DNA of 9,272 nucleotides from Planctomycetaceae bacterium (GTDB lineage Bacteria; Planctomycetota; Planctomycetia; Planctomycetales; Planctomycetaceae), in the NCBI GenBank assembly GCA_027000105.1, contig JALTOP010000315.1:1-9272 (forward strand), read 5' to 3'. Below, one piece after another: positions 1-8,400 of this stretch (within the stretch, counting starts at the first letter, position 1; every line of letters starts with the position of its first letter). The notes under the pieces were generated by a model. It saw nothing but the letters and a program-made list of their open reading frames with translations, was not told the origin of the DNA and made no database searches. Position numbers and translations under genes: made by a program.

Positions 1-1
1 G

Positions 2-1564
<1,563 letters not shown>

Positions 1565-1571
1565 CGAGATC

Positions 1572-1591
1572 GGCATCTTCCTTTTGATGCC
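1572..1591 (+). terminator. Hairpin after GH57 stop, possible terminator
   Basis: GGCATC (1572-1577) and GATGCC (1586-1591) form a perfect 6-bp stem around an 8-base loop, TTCCTTTT. It begins 7 bases after the TAG of the GH57 gene. No T-run follows on the plus strand, so it is not a classic intrinsic terminator; it could still slow polymerase or protect the 3' end. The rest of the 197-base convergent gap (1565-1761) holds only weak 4-bp stems, such as GGTC/GACC at 1659-1672. I see no gene in it and no clear terminator for the opposing minus-strand gene. Confidence 0.4.
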
Positions 1592-1761
1592 TGTCCTGCT
1601 AACGGTTAAAGTTGACGAACAGTGCAAAAACTTTTGAAAATCTCATTCTGGTTACGGCGGTCAGAACAGACCACTCGTACTGGGTACTTTTAGCCACGGC
1701 TCTTTCGCCAAACGGACACTCAGCCAAGGGTTGTCGAGTCTGAATCTCCGTTGGTTCGTCG

Positions 1762-3780
1762 TCACCATGCGAGGCATTTTATTTCATGGGCATCCCGCAG
1801 ATAGATTCGATCAGGAGTCAGCGCAGGATGGGACATTGATTCAACTTTTGCTTCTCCCTGTTTGCTTTTTCCAAAAGGGCGAAGTTTTACGACTGGCCGA
1901 TAGTTGTCGGCTGTCGCATCGATCAGGATCAGATCACCAGAGGTAGTCCACAGTAATACCCGGTCATTTCCAGCGACGAGGTGAACGTGATCGTAAAACT
2001 CGTCGCCTGATTCACTCCAGAGAACATCCAGATTGTTCTTCATGTCCAAACAGAACAGCTCGCCGTAGGCGGTGCAGAAAAGTCTTTCTTTCCAGATAAC
2101 GGGGGAACAGGTATCCGGAGCACAATCTTCGTTGATTGCAACCGGTTTTCCCTGCCGATGAACCAGATCTTTCAATCGGTACAGTCGTGTTGCATTGTTT
2201 TCGGTTGCCAAAACAACCAGATCATGATGGATCAGGGGAGTGGTGACATTGAAATCGGAACTGCCACGAGGGATCAATTCCCAAAGCCTTTTACCGCTTT
2301 CAGGATTCCAGCCAGCCAGTCCGGCCACATCGTAGCCGATAATTTCCCGATGGTTGTCGAATTTAATGATCTGCATTGTAGAATAGGCTGCGGCGTGACC
2401 GGGCGTTTCCCAGATCGTCCTGCCGGTAAGTCGATCAACCGAGACCAGCGACGTCTCCTTTCCGCCGGGAGCGATAATCAGCCGATCTCCGTCCACAACT
2501 GGTGGCGAACTGTAACCCCACCAGGGAAGTTCGCCTGCAAAATCAGTAATCAGGTTTTTTTTCCAAATAACTTTCCCGGTTGCGATATCAAAACAGTACA
2601 GATCACCCAACGCCCCCTGCGTGTAAACCAGACCGTCACAAACAATCGGCATGGCCCGTGGGGCATTGGTGAAATCGATCTGCTGACCGGCCGGATAGCG
2701 ATAAGACCACAACGTCTGTCCCGTTTGAGGATCCAGACAACGGATGATATCGTTGGCGAGTTCTGCATCTTTATCAGCCACGACAACAAACTGTTCGGTT
2801 ACTGCAATTCCGGCCATCGCAGGGCCGGTCAGTTTGGCAGACCAGACGGCCTCCGTTTTCTCCGGAATTGTTCGAGGCAACAGGGAGTAGATGCCGTCGT
2901 GCTTTTTACCCCGCCAGTCGATCCATGTTTTTTTCGGTGAATCATACGGGACAAATCCCCAGCGTGTTTCAAGAACCTGCTTCAATACGGGATCGCCTTT
3001 CAGTGCGGCTAACGCATTGAGCAATTCCGTTTTTGTCTGCCTCGGCATTCCGTCTGAAACAAACAGTTCGATGAATCTTCGTGGGGCAGTCTGTGCGATG
3101 ATCCGCAATGATCCTTCAGCCACCTTGCCGCACCCCTCCAGCAGAGACGGCATGAAATCAGAGATGGCAGCCGCCTCGACTTCACGATCAGTCAGGGCGA
3201 AGACGGCCGATTCAATACTGCCCGCCGTCATTGTTTTCACCTTGCCGTCCAATGCTTTTTCCTTGAACAGGTCAATGACAGCCTGGTGCGTTTCAGAATC
3301 TTCGATCGGCCCCAGCGCAATACGATGTCCGGAGAGATCGGCAACATTCTCAAAGGAAGAGTCGGCTCGCACAACGATCAATCCACGTAACGTCGTTGCG
3401 CCGCGTTTGTCGGTCAATTTTGCAAGTGGTGTATATTTCAACTTCAGATGGGCGAGGTCAAATTGCACCAGATTCGACTTGCCTATAATCAGATCGAACT
3501 GTTTTCCTGTCTGCTTTTGTGCCAGGCCGACATTTTCGTTGAATGTCAGCGATATCTTTTGCCCCAACAGAATTTCGAGTTGCTCCGCCCAAATTTCATA
3601 CTTTCTTTGCCCATGTCCTTCCACGCAATCGCAGGAAAGCGGGGCGGCAAGCGGATCCATCACCAGAACACGAAGTTCACCCGATCGTGATTCCGCCCGA
3701 CAGGGATTGGCCGGCAGGAGAACGCAGAAAAACAGGAGAATCCAACCGCAGGGGTTGTAGAAGGACTTGCTGATGCTCAT
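1762..3780 (-). CDS. Exported PhnD-like substrate-binding domain fused to PQQ-like beta-propeller
   Basis: 672 residues, ATG at 3780-3778, TGA at 1764-1762. Residues 1-29 form a signal peptide: Lys5, hydrophobic WILLFFCVLLPA, likely cleavage after CRA. Residues about 34-280 resemble periplasmic binding proteins of the PhnD phosphate/phosphonate type: the FDLIIGKSN segment (95-103), LIVVRADSSFENVADLSGHRIALG (134-157, seen in the family as the hinge and loop region), and an alternating alpha/beta pattern. Residues about 310-672 are a PQQ-like propeller with blade motifs LDPQTGQTLW, FDIATGKVIW, VDRLTGRTIW, WNPESGKRLW and a weaker LDMKNNLDVLW. An unusual Cys-Asp-Cys (C50, C52) sits just after the first strand, where ligand loops lie in binding proteins. 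C553, C558, C569 and C577 cluster near the end. No ABC permease or ATPase is adjacent, so a sensing or delivery role is inferred. It overlaps the upstream gene by 4 bases. Ligand unknown; PQQ binding itself is not shown. Confidence 0.88.
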   Translation of the reverse strand: MSISKSFYNPCGWILLFFCVLLPANPCRAESRSGELRVLVMDPLAAPLSCDCVEGHGQRKYEIWAEQLEILLGQKISLTFNENVGLAQKQTGKQFDLIIGKSNLVQFDLAHLKLKYTPLAKLTDKRGATTLRGLIVVRADSSFENVADLSGHRIALGPIEDSETHQAVIDLFKEKALDGKVKTMTAGSIESAVFALTDREVEAAAISDFMPSLLEGCGKVAEGSLRIIAQTAPRRFIELFVSDGMPRQTKTELLNALAALKGDPVLKQVLETRWGFVPYDSPKKTWIDWRGKKHDGIYSLLPRTIPEKTEAVWSAKLTGPAMAGIAVTEQFVVVADKDAELANDIIRCLDPQTGQTLWSYRYPAGQQIDFTNAPRAMPIVCDGLVYTQGALGDLYCFDIATGKVIWKKNLITDFAGELPWWGYSSPPVVDGDRLIIAPGGKETSLVSVDRLTGRTIWETPGHAAAYSTMQIIKFDNHREIIGYDVAGLAGWNPESGKRLWELIPRGSSDFNVTTPLIHHDLVVLATENNATRLYRLKDLVHRQGKPVAINEDCAPDTCSPVIWKERLFCTAYGELFCLDMKNNLDVLWSESGDEFYDHVHLVAGNDRVLLWTTSGDLILIDATADNYRPVVKLRPFGKSKQGEAKVESMSHPALTPDRIYLRDAHEIKCLAW

Positions 3781-3785
3781 TTTTT
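3777..3785 (-). promoter_or_regulatory. ATGA stop/start overlap, translational coupling site
   Basis: On the minus strand the upstream propeller gene ends GTT AAA AAA TGA, and the last A of that run begins the ATG of the PhnD-propeller gene, so the two overlap in ATGA. No Shine-Dalgarno-like sequence stands before this ATG (the preceding bases are TTGGTTAAAAA). Start by termination-reinitiation from the upstream gene is therefore the likeliest mechanism. The A6 run (3785-3780) directly before the stop could also allow a -1 slip that would fuse the two frames, but the signal peptide encoded just after argues against a required fusion. Confidence 0.75.
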
Positions 3786-4967
3786 AACCAATACACGAAT
3801 CAGATTGGCCCGGATATCCATTACGTAGATCCGCTTGCCATCTTTTGAAACTTCAATCGGTATGTAACAGGACATCGCAGCCAGGCGACTCCCCTTATCG
3901 TACTCGGTCGTATCAACGTAACCGGTCAATCCCAGAAATGTTCCATCGGAAGAGAAACGCTTGACCCGTCCGATTCCCGACTCGGCAGTATAAAGCACAC
4001 CTTGCGGGCCAAAATCAAAATTCACCGGATTGCAGCAGGCGGCAAAACCTTCAATCGATGTACGATCGCGTTGTCCCCATGTGTCGATCTGCTTGCCTTC
4101 GAAGTCATAACGGTTGACACGGAATCTGGAATTCTCCGCAACAAGAAGCATGTCGTTTTGCACATCGAGATCGAGATGGGCACAACAGCCGTGCTGCTGT
4201 TCAATCAGAATTTGGGGGTTACTGAAATCACGATTGAAGCGGACAATATCCTCACTCGCCCGCACACTGAATCCGTTGCCGAAAGCGACAAAAAGATAGC
4301 TTTTACTGGCCGCCAGACCACTGACTGCAGCTTGGGCAAATTTTCCATCCATCACCTTTTTCACATCAAGCTGTTTTTTTATTTTTCCCTTTCGATCCAG
4401 TATCGTCAGCGTTCCCTTGCCTCCAATGAAAACGGTTGAATCATCCAGAGCAGTCACCATTTTTGCAGGCGTACTTTTCAGTTGCCAGGTCTTCAGAACT
4501 CTGCCACTCGGCGAAAGTACCTTGATGGCGTAGAGACGTGGGCCGCCAGATTCATGAGGAGGCCCTTTCCGCATACCCATTCGTGGCCCTTTGCGAAATC
4601 CGGGGCGTCCTGGTCTGCCTCCCGGGCTGGGTCTGCCTCCCGGGCTGGGTCTGCCTCCCGGGCTGGGACTGGCTCCTGGGCGTAGTCGAACCGGAGGGAG
4701 TTGCTGCTGGTTTGGCGGTGGAGAGACCGCCTTGGCATTTTTGTCGGGCCAACTGATCGCAGCCAGAAGATTCCCGTCCTCGTTCATTGCAATCGTTTCT
4801 ATTTTTCCATCCGCAGGGATCGCGAAACGGATAGGTTTCGTTTCCTTGTGAGTGGGCGTTTCCTGCTCTTCGGGCGATTCACTCAACGCAGCGAGAGGAA
4901 AACTTCCGAGGCAGAGCAATACCCAAACGCCTGGTATGAGAAACCTGACTGCCGATACGATTCTCAC
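3777..4967 (-). CDS. Exported NHL/6-bladed beta-propeller-like protein with two Cys-Cys pairs and PSPGGR repeat tract
   Basis: 396 residues, GTG start at 4967-4965, TGA at 3779-3777. The GTG is supported by AGGAG 7 bases upstream and by the signal peptide that follows at once (residues 1-30, hydrophobic FLIPGVWVLLCLGSFPLAAL, cleavage near ALS/E). Residues about 44-75 look like a first propeller strand pair. Residues 85-145 are a Pro/Gly/Arg-rich, positively charged low-complexity stretch with PSPGGR repeats. Residues about 145-396 carry NHL-like beta repeats, such as VLYTAESGIGRVKRFSSDG (324-342) and RIYVMDIRANLIRV. Two vicinal cysteine pairs, HGCCAH (C261, C262) and FAACCNP (C311, C312), plus C367 in SCYIP, are the only cysteines of the mature protein. 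They suggest metal binding or vicinal disulfides, which is inference. I recall similar CC-containing NHL-like proteins in planctomycetes and verrucomicrobia but know no assigned function. First gene of a two-gene unit with the PhnD-propeller gene. Confidence 0.85.
   Translation of the reverse strand: MRIVSAVRFLIPGVWVLLCLGSFPLAALSESPEEQETPTHKETKPIRFAIPADGKIETIAMNEDGNLLAAISWPDKNAKAVSPPPNQQQLPPVRLRPGASPSPGGRPSPGGRPSPGGRPGRPGFRKGPRMGMRKGPPHESGGPRLYAIKVLSPSGRVLKTWQLKSTPAKMVTALDDSTVFIGGKGTLTILDRKGKIKKQLDVKKVMDGKFAQAAVSGLAASKSYLFVAFGNGFSVRASEDIVRFNRDFSNPQILIEQQHGCCAHLDLDVQNDMLLVAENSRFRVNRYDFEGKQIDTWGQRDRTSIEGFAACCNPVNFDFGPQGVLYTAESGIGRVKRFSSDGTFLGLTGYVDTTEYDKGSRLAAMSCYIPIEVSKDGKRIYVMDIRANLIRVLVKK
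4614..4667 (-). repeat. Three perfect 18-bp tandem repeats encoding PSPGGR
   Basis: The plus-strand unit TCTGCCTCCCGGGCTGGG occurs three times without mismatch at 4614-4631, 4632-4649 and 4650-4667. Decayed versions flank it (CGGGGCGTCCTGG before, ACTGGCTCCTGGGCG after). Read on the minus strand it keeps the frame of the propeller gene and encodes Pro-Ser-Pro-Gly-Gly-Arg units. Perfect copies inside degenerate flanks suggest recent expansion by slippage. Confidence 0.95.
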
Positions 4968-4974
4968 AATAGAT

Positions 4975-4979
4975 CTCCT
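4975..4979 (-). promoter_or_regulatory. Ribosome binding site AGGAG deciding a GTG start
   Basis: On the minus strand AGGAG (4979-4975) stands 7 bases before the GTG at 4967. It is the best Shine-Dalgarno match near this gene and settles the start just ahead of the signal peptide. Confidence 0.8.
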
Positions 4980-5033
4980 GCTTGTAACTTATTCCTGGGG
5001 GCCTGACAGATTTCCATGAAACGGCATCCAACC

Positions 5034-5063
5034 ATACCATTATTGGGGATAGGCAACTGTCAA
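5034..5063 (-). promoter_or_regulatory. Candidate sigma-70-type promoter for the two-gene propeller unit
   Basis: On the minus strand a perfect -35 hexamer TTGACA (5063-5058) is followed after 18 bases by TGGTAT (5039-5034), a weak -10 match (3 of 6). Transcription from here would leave a leader of about 60 bases before the GTG at 4967. The weak -10 keeps confidence low. Confidence 0.32.
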
Positions 5064-5086
5064 ACAGCTCACAAGTTGCTGGCAAC
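5053..5086. repeat. Nested inverted repeats GCAAC/GTTGC overlapping the candidate -35
   Basis: On the plus strand GCAAC occurs at 5053-5057, GTTGC at 5075-5079 and GCAAC at 5082-5086. The central GTTGC can pair with either neighbour: a tight stem with a 2-base gap (5075-5086) or a wider stem (5053-5079). CTGT-CAA-ACAG also forms a small inverted repeat across the TTGACA element. This arrangement could be an operator, but no regulator is visible. Confidence 0.4.
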
Positions 5087-5200
5087 AGGCAGAAAAAACC
5101 GATGGACAAATGAGAATTTCCTCAAGACCGGATATCTTGCCACGCACCACTCCCGGCCTATTTAACCCCAGATATCAGCAATAGTTTCGGCTATTCCCAA

Positions 5201-5228
5201 CCGATTCCATTCCGCCGATTCCATTCCG
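5201..5228. repeat. Perfect 14-bp tandem duplication
   Basis: CCGATTCCATTCCG occurs twice back to back at 5201-5214 and 5215-5228 with no mismatch, each copy holding two ATTCC cores. It lies just downstream (minus-strand sense) of the TATATG promoter-like element. It may be a protein-binding site pair or a chance slippage duplication in noncoding DNA. Confidence 0.85.
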
Positions 5229-5235
5229 CTGTGCA

Positions 5236-5263
5236 CATATACGCAGTGCGCAACCCGTTGCAA
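5236..5263 (-). promoter_or_regulatory. Second promoter-like element with GCAAC-CC-GTTGC palindrome at its -35
   Basis: On the minus strand TTGCAA (5263-5258, 4 of 6 to the -35 consensus) is followed after 16 bases by TATATG (5241-5236, 4 of 6 to the -10). An inverted repeat, GCAAC (5250-5254) and GTTGC (5257-5261) on the plus strand, overlaps the -35 and spacer. A transcript would have a leader of about 260 bases ahead of the GTG at 4967. Low confidence. Confidence 0.25.
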
Positions 5264-5394
5264 GAGCGTGAAATGTTTGCCATTCTTTCATCGCAGCACT
5301 AACCACACGAACTGCAGTCCACGAGCCCCGGCATCGGTGCAAACAGGGCCGTTGAGGCTGTCTCGATTCCGTCCCGAGCCAGGCAGTTCATATA

Positions 5395-5420
5395 GGAAAC
5401 AAGGGGCTTGCTTACTTTCC
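5395..5420 (-). terminator. Bulged hairpin at the end of the large propeller gene, possible terminator
   Basis: GGAAA (5395-5399) pairs with TTTCC (5416-5420), and CAAG (5400-5403) pairs with CTTG (5407-5410) around a GGG loop on the plus strand, leaving a 5-base bulge that contains the TAA stop. No U-run follows on the minus strand, so an intrinsic terminator is doubtful. Confidence 0.22.
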
Positions 5421-8400
5421 CTGTTTTTCTTCGATGAGAATGGTTCCGGTTCTGAACAGGAATTTGAAATTCTGTTTTTTGAAGTCATGTTTCATTGCAA
5501 TAAGCAGCCCGGTAAAGCCGGACGGAATCCCCTGCAGTTCCTTTCCGCTCTGTTTATGCACAAGTTTCATTTTGGGGAGATAGCCCGTTTGTTCCTTACC
5601 GTTATCGTCGAGATAGGTTCCTGGAACCAGAGCTGCATAAATCAGAAATGGGAAGGAAGCCGGCTGATTGGATAACCATCGCAGATTATCAATTTTCTGC
5701 GTCCAGATCACTTTTTTTGTTTTCCTGCTGACTGCAATGACCGGGCCGTTGACAGCTCGGGGCGATTGATTGTCCAGCGGCTGGGTCAGCAGCCGGGATT
5801 CTGTTGTCAGATGAAAATACCAGTTGGCCGGATCGGAATGGACAAACAGTCGGGACTGAGACGTTTCAGGTGTCTCAATCTGAAAAAGAACAGGATCTAC
5901 CTTGACCGGATCGAGCACGTACAATTTCTGCTTGCCGATATCGTGTACGGCGAGGAGTCCATTTCCGGCAAGGTCAATTGAAATCTCTGTCGATAATGTT
6001 TGATTCCAGACAATCTTCTGGTTTGTCAAATCGTAACCGGTCAGGATCCCTTTTTCCGGAGTAATGCGATTGAACATCACGACAACATTTTCCTGCATTG
6101 CCAATATTTGTTGATGCGGAGGAAGTTGGGCCAACAACCCGGGCTTTCCGTCATCCAACCGCAAAGGAAGAATTCTGCGGTTATTCGGATTGATGAGATA
6201 AACATTTTCGCCGTCCATGCTGATTGATAGTGGAACCGAGGAATTCGTTTCGAATTCCCATAGCACCTTTCCGGTATCAGCCTGTTTGAGATAGATTTTA
6301 CTTCCAAGCCGACAGGCAAAGCGATGATCTTTTATCGGTGTCATTTCCCCAATCGGCACACCGTACAGTTTTGTCAACAGTTTTTGGCCAATAAAGGGCT
6401 CCTGTAAAACCGGGCTGTCCCATGAAACATCGCCAAAATTTTCACTCCAAAGAACTTTTCCGAACCCATCGATGCCAACCAGAGAACCTTCGTTGCTGAA
6501 AATGATCAGGTGGCCTTCGCTTTGCATCGAACAGGTGCGAACCGACCTGAGAATCCCTTCCAGTGAAATGGCAAACTCCGCCTGATTGACCGCTGAATAG
6601 GCCGTCAGTTGTGGTCCCTGGTGAGAAACACGAAAACTCCAGAATTCCCACGGACTGCCCGCCGGGTGGGTCGCTTTCACTTCGAGTTGCTGGCTGAACA
6701 GATTGCGGTCGACTTCTTCAGGCTGAACCGAAACCTTATACTGTCTGTCCAGAACAAGGCCCTGAAGTTTCCTGTTCGCCAGTTCGTCAAGGTTTCTGTT
6801 TTCGTTTCTCCATGCAGCGGCCAGTTGTTCGCCCGTTTTTTCTTTCAGGCATACCGTGCGGCCGAACGTGCTCTCCAGTTCGCCCAGATACACGACCGCT
6901 TCTTCGTATTTTTTCAGACGGATGAAAAATCGGGCGAGCCGCGCGGTTACTTCGGCCTGTTGAGCCGGAGTGCCGTTTCTCTTCAGCCACAGCAGATGCC
7001 GTTCCAGTTGAAGCGGTGAAAGTTGAGAAGCGAACTGACGAACCAGATGCAGGCGATAATTCTGTGACAATTCCCGGCTGGCGCAAAAAAGTTCCAGCGT
7101 GGTGAGTCGAGTTGCATCAGTTGACTGTTTGAACCATCCGGAAATTTCGGCGTTCAGTTTCTTTCTCTGTTGTTGATCTGCGGAATGGAATAGATCTTTG
7201 ACTATCGCTTTGATCAGCGAGGCGGCCCGGACCCGCTGTTCTCCCGAAACCGCAATCATCTGATCTGCTCTGGTCTGTGATTCAGTCAAGTCCCGTAACA
7301 CAACAAGAGCTTCGACAAGCTTATGATGTTGCTGGAGCGCCTTAACGTAACGAAGTACGATTTCCGTTGAATGTTCCGCGGAGACCATCATCTCGGAGAG
7401 TTCTGCAATTTCCTGGTCGGTCAACACAATCTCGTCGGCATTCAGAATGGTTTTCGTTATTTGGCGGGCTGTTTCGGGCAATCGTTTGATGCGATACGAT
7501 TTTTGCAGCAGAGCCAATCCGTTTTGCACATGCCCCAGATGCAATTCCAGTTGTCCTTTCAGGGAAAGCGTCAAGGCGTCTTCCGGATTGTCGTGCAGTT
7601 TTTGTTCGATGTTTTTCCGAACCTGATGCAGCGGCCGCAGCGCAATCAGCCGACCATTGCGAACCGTCAACAACTGATCTCCTGTGACGATCAGATTGCC
7701 CGGCTGGAAGGAGGAATCGCCCTGTCCGGTTGTGGCGAGCAGCAAACCTGTCTCAATATCGTAAGAATGCAGCCCGTCATCGAGTGTCGGTAATTGATAC
7801 ACACGGCCGCGCTGCACACCTCGCCCGGCAGCCGGGGCGAGGGAAACCGAGCGAGGCCAATTCGACAGTCCGGTTCTTACATCAAGTGAGCGCAATGTCT
7901 GTTTGCCGACGATGAGAACGTCTTTCTGATCTACTACTTCGATATACATTCCATCGCGTCGAATTTCGCTCCAAAGGAGCTTTCCGGTGAGCAGATCGAG
8001 GCAGAACAGGTCGTCGGAATCGACCGGGGTAACGAGCAAATAGTTGCCGGCAACAAGCGGGACGTAGTCCTGCCAATGCGATCCGTACAGCATTTGTGAC
8101 AGCGAGACCAGTCGTGGCGAACCGGCAGGATTGGGCTGTCTGCGCCCAAATGGGGAAGATTCTCCCCTGTCCTTATGAGGCTGTTTGTAGCTGAAACTCC
8201 AACGGAGTTCTTTTGATTCAAGGTCGATTGCCAAAACCGTTCCCGCATTGGTCGAACAGATCAGATAGGGGTCGTGAAAAGTGGGAGAAATGCCGGAAAG
8301 TCTGCGGGAACCGTCGAGCAATATTTCTACTTCCGGAATGGCCAACGGTTGCATCCACAGCGGTGAGCCGGTATCAACATTCAACTGACTGAGAAAAATT

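Larger units (their letters stand above)
4968..5411. other. 444-bp intergenic region without a convincing gene
   Basis: This gap separates the large double-propeller gene from the two-gene unit, all on the minus strand. It is long enough to give the downstream unit its own promoter. It contains two promoter-like sequences, several GCAAC/GTTGC inverted repeats and a 14-bp tandem repeat, each listed separately. I see no coding region: the short open frames crossing it lack a ribosome binding site or simply overlap the real genes. A T-run on the minus strand (5097-5092) is preceded only by a weak stem (TGAG/CTCA), so it is not called a terminator. Confidence 0.7.

Noticed and set aside
1659..1672. 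GGTC-AGAACA-GACC hairpin as terminator of the convergent genes
   Set aside because: Only a 4-bp stem and no following T-run on either strand.
2158..2940. Plus-strand open frame of 260 codons opposite the PhnD-propeller gene
   Set aside because: It lies wholly antisense to a gene with clear signal peptide, domain motifs and blade repeats, and its own translation shows no recognisable domain.
2891..3760. Plus-strand open frame of 289 codons opposite the same gene
   Set aside because: Antisense shadow; Ser/Arg/Pro-rich translation without motifs, and no supporting ribosome binding site recognised.
4614..4667. Short CRISPR-like repeat array
   Set aside because: The copies are directly adjacent with no spacers and are in frame in a coding sequence.
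4482..4851. Several overlapping short open frames across the PSPGGR repeat region
   Set aside because: An 18-bp repeat is a multiple of three and GC-rich, so it keeps every frame open; these are artefacts of the repeat.
5092..5124. Minus-strand T-run preceded by TGAG/CTCA stem as a terminator
   Set aside because: The stem is only 4-5 bp and ends about 12 bases before the T-run, too weak and too distant.
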